Assembly: GCA_021800805.1 (NCBI GenBank)
Contig: JAJYYR010000003.1
Location: 1 to 64,000 of the forward strand
Source: a bacterium
GTDB lineage: Bacteria > SZUA-79 > Acidulodesulfobacterales > Acidulodesulfobacteraceae
Direction of reading: 5' to 3'
Length of the DNA stretch: 64,000 bases
The position numbers were made by a program, and so were the translations under genes. Of the stretch, positions 33,560 to 41,535 are shown piece by piece. Position 1 is the first letter of the stretch, and every line of letters begins with the position of its first letter. The notes below the pieces were generated by a model, which was not told where the DNA came from, searched no databases, and worked only from the letters and a program-made list of their open reading frames with translations.

Positions 33560-34576
33560 ATGAATATTATTGCATTAAAAATAAAAGAATCCATAGATAA
33601 AAATATAGAAATTCCCGACGACATCCTTTTATCTATTTTTGAACTTTCCGGGGCCCCCCTTCTCGAACTTTTTTCGTTAGCTCTCGAACTAAAAGAAAGA
33701 TATACCGGAAAAAAGGTTAACTTCTGCTCCATCGTCAGCGCAAAAACCGGAATATGCTCCGAGGACTGCTCATTCTGCGGTCAATCCGCCGTTGCCGGTA
33801 AAAAAGAAAAAAAGATAAAAGTAAACTCTCTTATGTCGGTCGCCGAAATAGTAAAAGCGGCTAAAATTGCAAAAAATAACGGCGCAAACGAATTCTCCAT
33901 AGTTACGAGCGGAACCAGTATAACGGAACGGGCAGAACTCGAAACAATCGCGGATGCCGTCAAATCTATAAAAAACGAGGTCGGCATTACTCCCTGCGCA
34001 TCCCTTGGACTTATGAATCATGAGGATTTATCTTTTTTAAAAGAATGCGGACTTGAGATATTTCATCACAATATCGAAACGAGTAAAGATTACTTTCCTA
34101 AAATATGCTCCACCCACTCTTTTTCCGACAACTTGGAAACGGTTAAATCGGCAAAAAAAGCGGGTCTTAAAGTTTGCTCCGGAGTAATAATAGGAATGGG
34201 CGAATCCAGACTAGACAGAATAAGAATGGCTAAAGAAATAAAAGAACTTGACGTCGATAATATCCCAGTTAACTTTTTAAATCCTATTAAAGGAACGCCC
34301 CTTGAAAATACCGAACCGCTCACGCCTATGGAATGTCTTAAAACCCTTGCGGTATTCAGACTTATCAATCCCAAAAAAAATATACTGGCACAGGGGGGGA
34401 GGGAACATAATCTGCGTCAGCTTCAGCCGCTCGCTCTTATGGCAGGGGCAAACGGACTGCTTCTCGGAAATTATCTCCTTACCTCGGGAAGAAATCCCGA
34501 GCTCGATTTAGAGTTGATTGCCGATTTAGGATTTGAATCAAATCTTTCCGAAACCCCGCAGACCGAATATGCCTGA
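33560..34576 (+). CDS. bioB: Biotin synthase
   Basis: 338-residue radical SAM enzyme that inserts sulfur into dethiobiotin. The SAM-cluster motif CSEDCSFCGQS (CxxxCxxC) is near residue 64. It is followed by VTSGTSITERAELETI, SLGLMNHEDL, HHNIETSKDYFP, VCSGVIIGMGES, IPVNFLNPIKGTPLE and the C-terminal GANGLLLGNYLLTSGR, all typical of BioB. It is downstream of cbpM and overlaps ruvX by 8 bases. It is separated from bioFC by pal and the chaperone pair. Confidence 0.95.
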   Translation: MNIIALKIKESIDKNIEIPDDILLSIFELSGAPLLELFSLALELKERYTGKKVNFCSIVSAKTGICSEDCSFCGQSAVAGKKEKKIKVNSLMSVAEIVKAAKIAKNNGANEFSIVTSGTSITERAELETIADAVKSIKNEVGITPCASLGLMNHEDLSFLKECGLEIFHHNIETSKDYFPKICSTHSFSDNLETVKSAKKAGLKVCSGVIIGMGESRLDRIRMAKEIKELDVDNIPVNFLNPIKGTPLENTEPLTPMECLKTLAVFRLINPKKNILAQGGREHNLRQLQPLALMAGANGLLLGNYLLTSGRNPELDLELIADLGFESNLSETPQTEYA

Positions 34577-35015
34577 GAATAAAAACAAAAAAGCCCTCGG
34601 CATAGATTTCGGCTTAAAAAGAATCGGGCTTTCTTTAAGCGACGATACCCAAACTATTGCTTTTCCCTTCAAATATATTCTCAACGAATCTTCAAAAAAA
34701 ATCGTTTCCGAACTGAAAAAAATTATAGTCGAAGAAAATGTCGGATTAATCGTAATCGGTATGCCTATAGGGCTTAAAGGAAAACAAACGGAAATATCGA
34801 TTAAAATAACCGAATTTATTAAAGAATTGAAAAATGAAATAGGCGAAGAAATTACCGTTGCGGTTTACGACGAAAGATTTTCTTCCGTTCAAGCACAAAA
34901 AAGCCTTATAGAGCAAAATATTAAAAGAAAAAAAAGAAAAGAAAAAATAGACTCCGTCGCTTCGACTTTTATATTGCAGTCATACTTAGACAGGCAGAAA
35001 AAAACCTTTGAATAA
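34569..35015 (+). CDS. ruvX: Putative pre-16S rRNA nuclease / Holliday junction resolvase YqgF (RuvX)
   Basis: 148-residue RNase H-fold protein. The YqgF core is clear: GIDFGLKRIGLSLSDDT at the N-terminus, GLIVIGMPIGLKG, VAVYDERFSSVQAQ and the C-terminal DSVASTFILQSYLD. The start used is the ATG overlapping the last 8 bases of bioB, because residues before it are not conserved. YqgF trims the 5' end of 16S rRNA in E. coli; a Holliday-junction role is reported for some homologues. It precedes mltG, a frequent neighbour of yqgF in many bacteria. Confidence 0.9.
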   Translation: MPENKNKKALGIDFGLKRIGLSLSDDTQTIAFPFKYILNESSKKIVSELKKIIVEENVGLIVIGMPIGLKGKQTEISIKITEFIKELKNEIGEEITVAVYDERFSSVQAQKSLIEQNIKRKKRKEKIDSVASTFILQSYLDRQKKTFE

Positions 35016-35081
35016 TTTTAAAATAATATATACTATATGCTTAATATATAATATAAATATGCCTACTTATAAAAATAATAA

Positions 35082-36125
35082 ATGTGCTATTTCGATTATG
35101 CGCTTTATAAGCGCGTTAAAAAGATAACTTTTATTTTAAAAATAGCCGTACCCGTTATTATTATCGGGTATCTTTTTTTATACGCATTTACTCCGCAGTC
35201 GTTTATCTATAAAAAATCCGAACTTATCACTATTTCAAAAGGAAATTCATTGAAAGAGATAGCATATAAACTTTACGATAAAAAGCTAGTCCGCAACCCC
35301 TACCTGTTCTATTTTATAGGATTTATCAGCGGTTATTCAAGATACATTCAGGCGGGGACTTATTACATATCGATAGATGAGTCTCCTGCAGAGATATATC
35401 ATGAACTAGTTAACGGTAAAGTTGCGACGGCTAAAATTACGATTCCGCCGGGATTAAATATCTTCGATATAGCCTCTATTCTGTCTAAAAATAAAATAAC
35501 GGATAAAAAACTTTTCTTAAAAAAGTGCTTCGACAAAAAATTTCTTTTAAGCATTAAAATAGATGCAAAAAGCGCCGAAGGATTTTTATATCCGAATACT
35601 TATATCTTTAAAATAAATTCTAAACCGAAAAGCGTAATCAAAGATATGGTAAATGAATTTTACTCAAAAACAAAAAACATTAAACCGGCTTTAAACTATA
35701 AAGATTTAATTATCGCTTCGCTGATAATAAAAGAAGCGGACGAAAAAAATAAAAAAACTACCGCTCTGATTTCTTCGGTTATACACAACAGGCTGGAAAT
35801 AAATATGCCTTTGGATATCGATTCTACTTCTATCTATTCGATGAATTTAAAAATGTATAAAAAATATTTACGAAACGGGAATAGTTTTAAACTTTTTCTT
35901 CATATGAAACCGGAATATCTTAAATTAAAATCGCCCTATAATACTTATCTTAACTACGGGCTTCCGCCGACCCCCATTGCAAATCCCGATATGAATGCCG
36001 TTAAAGCGGCTATAGCCCCGCCCAAGACAAGATATTTGTATTATATGGCGGCAAAAACCGGTAAAACGGTATTTTCGGACAATCTTGCCGGGCAGATAAA
36101 AAATATTGACAAATATCTTAAATAA
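35082..36125 (+). CDS. mltG: Endolytic murein transglycosylase MltG
   Basis: 347-residue YceG-family enzyme anchored in the inner membrane. It cleaves nascent glycan strands and helps set their length. An N-terminal membrane helix (about 16-36) is followed by a LysM-like region and the YceG domain: ITIPPGLNIFDIASIL, AEGFLYPNTYIF, the catalytic-Glu region LIIASLIIKEADEKNKK, VIHNRLEINMPLDIDSTSIYS, SPYNTYLNYGLPPTPIANPDMNAVKAA and YYMAAKTGKTVFS. The last three are strong family markers. No ribosome site is clear before the ATG. The traT promoter appears to sit inside its 3' end. Confidence 0.93.
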   Translation: MCYFDYALYKRVKKITFILKIAVPVIIIGYLFLYAFTPQSFIYKKSELITISKGNSLKEIAYKLYDKKLVRNPYLFYFIGFISGYSRYIQAGTYYISIDESPAEIYHELVNGKVATAKITIPPGLNIFDIASILSKNKITDKKLFLKKCFDKKFLLSIKIDAKSAEGFLYPNTYIFKINSKPKSVIKDMVNEFYSKTKNIKPALNYKDLIIASLIIKEADEKNKKTTALISSVIHNRLEINMPLDIDSTSIYSMNLKMYKKYLRNGNSFKLFLHMKPEYLKLKSPYNTYLNYGLPPTPIANPDMNAVKAAIAPPKTRYLYYMAAKTGKTVFSDNLAGQIKNIDKYLK

Positions 36126-36135
36126 CTTTTAGAAT
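36106..36135 (+). promoter_or_regulatory. Promoter of the TraT-like gene, inside the mltG 3' end
   Basis: TTGACA (36106-36111), 18-base spacer, TAGAAT (36130-36135). The predicted start lies near 36142, giving a leader of about 58 bases with an AAGGAG ribosome site before the ATG at 36200. The -35 box overlaps the end of mltG. Confidence 0.6.
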
Positions 36136-36199
36136 ATATGATAAAATATGTGTATCCGTATATTATAAATTTATAAAAATTTAATAAGGAGAGCATAAA

Positions 36200-36958
36200 A
36201 TGCGTTACGAATATTACAAAGTTTCAAAAATCAAGTTTATTATTTTGGCTTTATTTTTTCTTTTGCCGGTCTTTGCCTTTTCCGGATGCGCTACGACGGC
36301 GGGTCCATCAACCAGCGCAAGCGGTCTTTCGTCCGGTAATGTTGCGTTAAGTACAAAAATGAGCGAAAGCATATTTTTACAGCCTGTTTCGCCTCAGGAA
36401 AAAATAGTATATGTAAGCGTAAGAAACACTTCTACGGCTAAGGGGCTTAATTTTAGAAACGAGCTCATCTCTGCTTTAATCGGCGAAGGCTATCGCGTAA
36501 CAAACAATCCTCAGGAAGCCAATTTTATGGTTATGTCTAACATTCGTTATATCGGTGTAGAATCCAGTAATTATACCGTCGCCGGTGCTTTAGCCGGCGG
36601 TTTTGGAGGCGCTTTTATCGGCTCAAGATATAACTCTGGAACTTCGATGGTTGCAGGCGGTGCGTTAGGCGCTTTAGCAGGCGGCATCATAGGGTCGATG
36701 CTCCAAAACAAGAATTATATGATGGTTGTTGATATTCAGCTCGAACAGAGGCAGACAGGAACTTACACGACAAATTCCACAAATGCAAGTCAGGGAACGG
36801 CAAGCAATATTACAACTTATAATTCCGGCATAAAAAATTGGGCTATATATAGGGACAGAATCGTATCTCAGGCTTCCGCAATGAATCTTGTATTTGCATC
36901 TGCAGAACCTTTATTAAAACAGCAAATGGCTCATTCAATCGCAAATTTATTACCGTAA
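36200..36958 (+). CDS. TraT-family outer-membrane lipoprotein
   Basis: 252-residue lipoprotein with signal peptide and lipobox FSGC (Cys30). After a Ser/Gly/Ala-rich stretch it matches the TraT complement-resistance family: IFLQPVSPQEKIVYVSVRNTS, an N-terminal half with NNPQEANFMVMSNIRYIG, and then a long Gly-rich hydrophobic segment (GALAGGFGGAFIG...GGALGALAGGIIGSML, about 132-176) that probably inserts in the outer membrane. Plasmid TraT blocks mating and complement. Chromosomal homologues occur in many free-living bacteria with unknown roles. It has its own promoter and is followed by a strong terminator, so it is a single-gene unit. Confidence 0.85.
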   Translation: MRYEYYKVSKIKFIILALFFLLPVFAFSGCATTAGPSTSASGLSSGNVALSTKMSESIFLQPVSPQEKIVYVSVRNTSTAKGLNFRNELISALIGEGYRVTNNPQEANFMVMSNIRYIGVESSNYTVAGALAGGFGGAFIGSRYNSGTSMVAGGALGALAGGIIGSMLQNKNYMMVVDIQLEQRQTGTYTTNSTNASQGTASNITTYNSGIKNWAIYRDRIVSQASAMNLVFASAEPLLKQQMAHSIANLLP

Positions 36959-36984
36959 AAAAACAAAATCACGTTTTTAAAACC

Positions 36985-37012
36985 AAAGAAGGCGTCGCTT
37001 GGCGCCTTCTTT
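36985..37012 (+). terminator. Rho-independent terminator after the TraT-like gene
   Basis: AAAGAAGGCG and CGCCTTCTTT form a 10-base-pair stem with an 8-base loop, 26 bases after the stop codon. It ends in CTTTGTAATTTG, a short T-rich tail. The GC-rich core stands out from the surrounding AT-rich bases. Confidence 0.85.
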
Positions 37013-37048
37013 GTAATTTGACTATTAATAATAATATAATAAATTATA

Positions 37049-37249
37049 TTAAAGCCCTCCGTTGCCGCTCGATGTAGTAATTTTTTTATTTTCTTGGAAT
37101 TTAAAGGCTGGTATAGTGCCGTTATTAGAACCTTTTCCTATTCCTTTACTGACGAGAGATCCTTTATTGAATACAAAAGTTGCACATTTAGAATTTGCCC
37201 CTTGGGTATTAATTAAATCCGTAAAAATTTTATTGACAAAAATTAATCG
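37049..37249 (-). pseudogene. Possible decayed gene fragment in the traT-mod gap
   Basis: In the 472-base gap without an accepted gene, the minus strand is open for 66 codons but has no ATG, GTG or TTG start. The translated end (GSLVSKGIGKGSNNGTIPAF, then ITTSSGNGGL) has plausible composition for a protein C-terminus. I do not recognise the family. It could be a 5'-truncated remnant or simply a chance open stretch. The upstream end runs into the first ModE-like operator. Apart from the terminator at 36985-37012, promoters/operators at 37233-37326 and an AT-rich leader, nothing else is seen in this gap. Confidence 0.25.
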
Positions 37250-37326
37250 TTATGTCATTATAGATACAACATTATTTTTTTAGTTTTTATTTGAATATCG
37301 TTATATCATTTTAGATATAAGGCATT
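37233..37326 (+). promoter_or_regulatory. Tandem promoter-operator region of the mod operon (two ModE-like boxes)
   Basis: Two near-identical sequences 51 bases apart: ATCGTTATGTCATTATAGATACAA (from 37246) and ATCGTTATATCATTTTAGATATAA (from 37297). Each is an imperfect inverted repeat (CGTTATATC...GATATAAGG), close to the CGTTATAT/ATATAACG half-sites of ModE molybdate repressor operators. Each overlaps a sigma70-like promoter: TTGACA at 37233-37238 with ATTATA 18 bases on, and TTGAAT at 37291-37296 with GATATA 17 bases on. The second box fills the -35/-10 spacer. Mo- or W-dependent repression of the downstream barrel-modABC genes is inferred. Confidence 0.6.
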
Positions 37327-37430
37327 AACTTATAACTTATAACTTATATATATCGTATACACGGATAAAAAAAATAAAACAAATATTAAAAACTTAAATT
37401 AAATTAATTATACAATTCAGGAGGAAAACA

Positions 37431-38441
37431 ATGAACGGCACAAAAACTAAAATTCGATTCTTTATCGCAGTTTTCGTTTTTATCTTTAGCATTTATTTAT
37501 TTTTACCGTTTAAAAAGGCTTTTGCGGGACCGGACGGTTCGGGAAATAATTTCTTTTTTAAAGGACCCACTGCTTTCGGAGTTACCCCGCCTAACAAATT
37601 TATTACCTTTCAGGGCTTGACTTATCAGACTTTTGGATCTCATTTTACGAACACCGGCTCTGTCGAAAATAATCCGGCTCAAACCGATAAATTCGTTTTT
37701 CTGCCGGAATTTATCTGGACGAAAAATATTCTGGGCGTCACGAATTTTTTCGAGGTTGTTACTCCCGTCGGAAGCGCATCGGCAAACATTACTAATGCCG
37801 ACCAGTCTTCTACTCAACCTTCTAATTTTTCCAATTCGAGCGGCGGACTCGGCGATATTCTTTTTTTCTACGGAATTTTCAGCAAAAATTATTCCGACGG
37901 AAATTTCGGATTTAATTTCTTTCCCCAAATCAGCTTTACCGTCCCGACCGGTCAGTGGAATTCCGATTCTTCCGTTAATATCGGCGGCGACGAATGGCAG
38001 ATAATGCCGACTCTGGCTGGACAGATTACTTACAAATTACCCGCAAAGGAATACGTCGCTTTAGATTATGCCTTAGGTTACAGTAAAAACGAGGGGCACT
38101 CGACCATAAACGTCGCCGAACCGGCAAGTATTACAAACCCGGGGAACAATATCTTTCTGGATGCATATCTTAACTATTTTATTACTCCTAAACTAGATAT
38201 TTATAATGAAACGGCATTCGTAAAACAGTTCGACAATTACGGCTATGCGAATGCTTCGCATGGAACGGTCAACACCTACGGACTCATCAACAACGGTTAC
38301 AAAGACGTCATTAGCGGATTCGGCGTAGATTACCATTTTACGCCGGTATTTCAACTTGACGGAAGAGTCCTAAAAGACCTTCACGGCGATAACGGACCGG
38401 ACGGATATTACGGTATGGTAGATATAATTATGGCGTTTTAA
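37431..38441 (+). CDS. Outer-membrane beta-barrel (Phenol_MetA_deg-like), first gene of mod operon
   Basis: 336-residue exported protein. A signal peptide (about 1-32, AFA-GPD cleavage) is followed by alternating amphipathic strands rich in Phe, Tyr, Gly and Asn, ending in Phe, as outer-membrane barrels do. Stretches such as GGLGDILFFYGIF, FGFNFFPQISFTVPTG and VALDYALGYS resemble the transporter/MetA-pathway (PF13557) family. A strong AGGAGG ribosome site precedes the ATG. It stands directly before modA with no promoter between them and behind ModE-like operators. This suggests that it is the outer-membrane entry channel for molybdate or tungstate; that role is not established for the family. 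Confidence 0.72.
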   Translation: MNGTKTKIRFFIAVFVFIFSIYLFLPFKKAFAGPDGSGNNFFFKGPTAFGVTPPNKFITFQGLTYQTFGSHFTNTGSVENNPAQTDKFVFLPEFIWTKNILGVTNFFEVVTPVGSASANITNADQSSTQPSNFSNSSGGLGDILFFYGIFSKNYSDGNFGFNFFPQISFTVPTGQWNSDSSVNIGGDEWQIMPTLAGQITYKLPAKEYVALDYALGYSKNEGHSTINVAEPASITNPGNNIFLDAYLNYFITPKLDIYNETAFVKQFDNYGYANASHGTVNTYGLINNGYKDVISGFGVDYHFTPVFQLDGRVLKDLHGDNGPDGYYGMVDIIMAF

Positions 38442-38450
38442 CCACTACTC

Positions 38451-38490
38451 GTCATTTTCATAAAAATATAATAAAATGAAAAATGATGAC
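38451..38490 (+). other. Intercistronic hairpin before modA
   Basis: GTCATTTTCAT and ATGAAAAATGATGAC can pair (10-11 base pairs with one bulge, AT-rich loop) between the barrel gene and modA. With no T-tract after it, it is more likely an mRNA-stabilising or processing element that sets the barrel/modA ratio than a terminator. Confidence 0.45.
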
Positions 38491-38529
38491 TTTAATTAAG
38501 AAATAATGAAAAACATTAAGGAGAAAAAA

Positions 38530-39369
38530 ATGAAAAAACGTACAATAGCTAATGTAATTAATTATTCTTTGATTTATTTTTTCGGATTGTTTTTAATTTT
38601 TACGGGAATTCCGGTTCTTGCAGGAAATATCTCGGCAAATGCCGTAACCTTAAGGATAATGGCGGCGGACGCCCTGCCGAAACCAATTACCGAAATAGGC
38701 GCAATCTTTAAAAAAGAACACCCTGGGGTAAAAATAGATTACAACTTTCTCGGCGCCGGCGTCCTCAAGGGCGACATCGAAGAAGGTGCGCCATGCGATA
38801 TATTTCTTTCCGCAAACGGAAAATTTCAAAGACAGCTTAAAAGAAAAGGGTTTTTAAAATCTTATAAAATATTCGCATACGATTATTTAGCCGCCGCAAC
38901 GCCGTCCAATAACCCTGCGGGCGTAACCCCGTCCAACTTAATAAAAAAACTTATGGACTCTAACGTTTCCCTCACGACTTCCAGTCCCCACTCCGACCCT
39001 GCCGGAGATTATACTTGGAAAATGTTTAAAATAATAAATAAACAAATTCCGGGCGCATTTAATAAAATAACCGGACACGCAAACCACCTGCTTGACGCCG
39101 CCCTCGTTATGCTTGTCCTTGAAAGCGGAAATACCGATTTGGGAATACTTTACACGTCCCAGCTCCTCGAACTTAAAAGAAGCGGAGCCAAAATTAATAT
39201 AATTTCTATTTCTAAAAAGTATAACACCAAAGCAAAATTCACGGCTTCCGTTTTAAACCAATCTAAACATAAATCGTTAGACGAAGATTTCATAAAACTT
39301 CTTTTTTCTAAAAAAGGAAAAAAGATATTAAAATACTGGGGATTTTCTCCGGTGGATTCTTCAAAGTAA
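38530..39369 (+). CDS. modA: Molybdate/tungstate ABC transporter, periplasmic binding protein
   Basis: 279-residue exported oxyanion-binding protein. The preferred start is the ATG at 38530, 6 bases after AAGGAG; an ATG 24 bases upstream would place that ribosome site inside the gene. A signal peptide (about 1-33, VLA-GNI) is followed by a type II periplasmic binding fold: LRIMAADALPKPITEIGAIFKKEHPGVKI, YNFLGAGVLKGDIEEGAPCDIFLSA, and SSPHSDPAGDYTWKMFK with the ligand-contacting Ser/Asp region, then LGILYTSQ. The LGAGVLKGDIE-type loop resembles the archaeal/class III (WtpA-like) group, which binds both tungstate and molybdate. Confidence 0.88.
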   Translation: MKKRTIANVINYSLIYFFGLFLIFTGIPVLAGNISANAVTLRIMAADALPKPITEIGAIFKKEHPGVKIDYNFLGAGVLKGDIEEGAPCDIFLSANGKFQRQLKRKGFLKSYKIFAYDYLAAATPSNNPAGVTPSNLIKKLMDSNVSLTTSSPHSDPAGDYTWKMFKIINKQIPGAFNKITGHANHLLDAALVMLVLESGNTDLGILYTSQLLELKRSGAKINIISISKKYNTKAKFTASVLNQSKHKSLDEDFIKLLFSKKGKKILKYWGFSPVDSSK

Positions 39370-39394
39370 AACGGCAATGACTTTACCTCCCTCT

Positions 39395-39420
39395 CCCTGC
39401 TATATATATATTTAGCAGGG
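39395..39420 (+). terminator. Hairpin between modA and modB (partial terminator?)
   Basis: CCCTGCTA and TAGCAGGG form a perfect 8-base-pair stem with a 10-base AT loop, followed by ACTTTAATTTTATATTT. In the 152-base modA-modB gap it could attenuate transcription so that the binding protein is made in excess over the membrane parts, a common arrangement in ABC importers. Confidence 0.55.
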
Positions 39421-39521
39421 ACTTTAATTTTATATTTCAATAATATCCCCGATATTATAAAATGATTTATATTTATACAAAAATACAAAAAATTTTATAT
39501 TTTAATAATGCCGCTTAATAT

Positions 39522-40319
39522 ATGTCTTTAAACAAAAACAGCATATTCGATTTGCTTATTTATATTATTTCATTCTTATTTTTTGTCGCGCTTATACTTC
39601 TTCTTTCCGGCATATTTTTCCAAACATCTATCTATCTTTTCGTAAAGGAACTAAAAGACGCAGGTCTTTGGAACTCGATATTTTTAAGTTTTAAACTTTC
39701 TTTCATCGTCGTCCTTATAAATTTAATAATCGGAATTCCCATAGCTTACGTGTTGTCGTTCAAGAAAAGCAAAATTTCATTTTTATTAGACCTGGTTTCG
39801 ACTTTACCCTTGACGACTTCGCCCTTAGTCATAGGTTTTGCGGTACTTATTACTATGGGTTCCCTTAACCCTATAGGAAAATTTTTTATAGACCGCGGAA
39901 TAAAATTCGTATTTACGCCTCAGGGCATCGTTTTAGTCCAGTTGATTATCTCTTTTCCTTTTTTTGTAAACATAGTTAAAACGTCGTTCGATTCCGTAAA
40001 CAGAAAAATGCTGGACCTAAGCAAAACGCTGGGGGCATCATCGTCAGACATTTTATTTAAGATTATTATTCCGCTTTCTTACAATGGAATTATTGCCGGA
40101 CTTGCAATGAGCTGGTCAAGGTCTATAGGCGAGTATGCCGCAACGCAGATGGTCTCCGGCGTTATCCCCGGAATCACGGAAACGGCGCCGATAGAAGTCT
40201 TCGTTAAAACAAGCTACGGCAACTATCCCGCCGCAATTACTATTGCCGGCATTTTAATGATTATATCCTTATTTTCCCTTGGAATTTTTAAATATTTTAA
40301 CTACAGAATAACGAAATAA
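39522..40319 (+). CDS. modB: Molybdate/tungstate ABC transporter permease
   Basis: 265-residue inner-membrane permease with six predicted helices. The binding-protein-dependent transport EAA loop is seen as MLDLSKTLGASSSDILFKIIIPLSYNGIIAGLAMSWSRSIGEYAATQMVSGVIPG (key residues A-S/T-LGAS, G, PLS, RSIGEYAAT). The GEYAATQMVSG stretch is typical of ModB/WtpB permeases. It is 37 bases upstream of modC. No ribosome site is evident, so translation may be weak or dependent on local structure. Confidence 0.9.
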   Translation: MSLNKNSIFDLLIYIISFLFFVALILLLSGIFFQTSIYLFVKELKDAGLWNSIFLSFKLSFIVVLINLIIGIPIAYVLSFKKSKISFLLDLVSTLPLTTSPLVIGFAVLITMGSLNPIGKFFIDRGIKFVFTPQGIVLVQLIISFPFFVNIVKTSFDSVNRKMLDLSKTLGASSSDILFKIIIPLSYNGIIAGLAMSWSRSIGEYAATQMVSGVIPGITETAPIEVFVKTSYGNYPAAITIAGILMIISLFSLGIFKYFNYRITK

Positions 40320-40356
40320 ATCGAATCAAATTAAATTAAACAAAAAAAATGGAAAA

Positions 40357-41520
40357 ATGAAACTTCTGGAAATTAAAAATATAAGTAAAAGTTTTTTGAA
40401 TAAGAAAGTTTTGGATGGAATAGATTTAGAAATAGAAAGCGGCGAGATTTCTTCTATTTTCGGATATTCCGGCGAGGGGAAAAGCACAATTTTGAAAATC
40501 ATCTGCGGTATATTAAAACAAGATTTTGGGGATATTATTCTTGGCGGAAAAAATATAAACAATCTTGAGCCTTACGAAAGACGCACTCCATTAGTAATGG
40601 ACGAACCTCTTTTGTTTCCGCGTATGACGGTATTGGAAAACATATCTTTCGGCTTAAAATTAAACTCTAATAAAAAAAAGCATATAAAAAAGATTCAAGA
40701 AAATAAAAAATTATTAAATTCACCAAAAGAAATAATGGAACTACTCGGAATAACCGGACTTGAAAAAAGATACCCAAATGAAATAAGTATGGGACAGGCG
40801 CAAAGAGTTTCCTTAGCAAGGGCATTAATAATAAATCCGGATATCATATTGATGGACGAGCCTTTTTCAAATCTCGATATCATTTCCAAAATAAAAGTAA
40901 GGAGGCTGATTAAGGATATTAACCGCGAACTTAAAATTTCGATATTGCTCGTAACTCACGACATAGAAGACGTCGTCAATTTATCCGATAAAATGTTCAT
41001 CTTAGACGGCGGTAAAATTCAGGATTCAGGACATCCTAAAGAAGTTTTAAAGAAACCTTCTTCTATAGATACCGCTTTCCTCCTTGGAACGGAAAATATA
41101 TTCGATGGAGTTATATATGAAATAGACCCGAATAATAACTTAATAAAAATTAAGATTAAAGTCAGAAATAAAAATGCGGACGCAGGCGCTATAGTAGAAG
41201 CGGATTTTCAGGGAAACTTTGAAATAGGCGAGCAGGTTTTTTTAGCGGTAAGACCGGAAGAGATAATAATATTAAGGGAAGACCGGCAGGCTTCAAAGCC
41301 GGTAAGGGAAAACCGTTTTTCCGGAAAAATTATTTCATCTATTTTTACTTCCAGAATGATGGAAATATCGATAAAATCGGAAGAAAATCTGGAATTTAAA
41401 GTTTTAATACCTTTTCACGCTTACGAAGTTATGAATCTTTTCGAGGGAAAAACCGTAAACGTATCGCTAAAAAAATCGTCGATTCACCTTATAAAAAAGA
41501 AAAAACCGTCAAGAGCCTGA
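40357..41520 (+). CDS. modC: Molybdate/tungstate ABC transporter ATPase with atypical Q-loop
   Basis: 387-residue ATPase with a C-terminal TOBE/MOP-like regulatory region (about 245-380). Walker A is GYSGEGKST (36-44), the signature is ISMGQAQRVSLARAL (from 143), Walker B is IILMDEP (163-169), and the switch His is in VTHDIEDV. The Q-loop, normally VFQ before the LFP motif, reads VMDEPLLFP, so Asp82 replaces the conserved Gln. The signature ISMGQ also departs from LSGGQ. The Walker motifs and the H-loop are intact, so it is probably active. It is convergent with xseA, 15 bases apart. Confidence 0.85.
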   Translation: MKLLEIKNISKSFLNKKVLDGIDLEIESGEISSIFGYSGEGKSTILKIICGILKQDFGDIILGGKNINNLEPYERRTPLVMDEPLLFPRMTVLENISFGLKLNSNKKKHIKKIQENKKLLNSPKEIMELLGITGLEKRYPNEISMGQAQRVSLARALIINPDIILMDEPFSNLDIISKIKVRRLIKDINRELKISILLVTHDIEDVVNLSDKMFILDGGKIQDSGHPKEVLKKPSSIDTAFLLGTENIFDGVIYEIDPNNNLIKIKIKVRNKNADAGAIVEADFQGNFEIGEQVFLAVRPEEIIILREDRQASKPVRENRFSGKIISSIFTSRMMEISIKSEENLEFKVLIPFHAYEVMNLFEGKTVNVSLKKSSIHLIKKKKPSRA

Positions 41521-41535
41521 TCCCACATTAATCCT

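Noticed and set aside
37062..37283. 73-codon plus-strand frame as a small protein gene
   Set aside because: No ribosome site, no recognisable motif, it overlaps the mod promoters and operators, and its composition reflects AT-rich non-coding DNA.
37013..37430. Molybdenum-cofactor riboswitch before the mod operon
   Set aside because: I could not build the multi-stem Moco aptamer. The duplicated palindromes overlapping promoters fit protein operators better.
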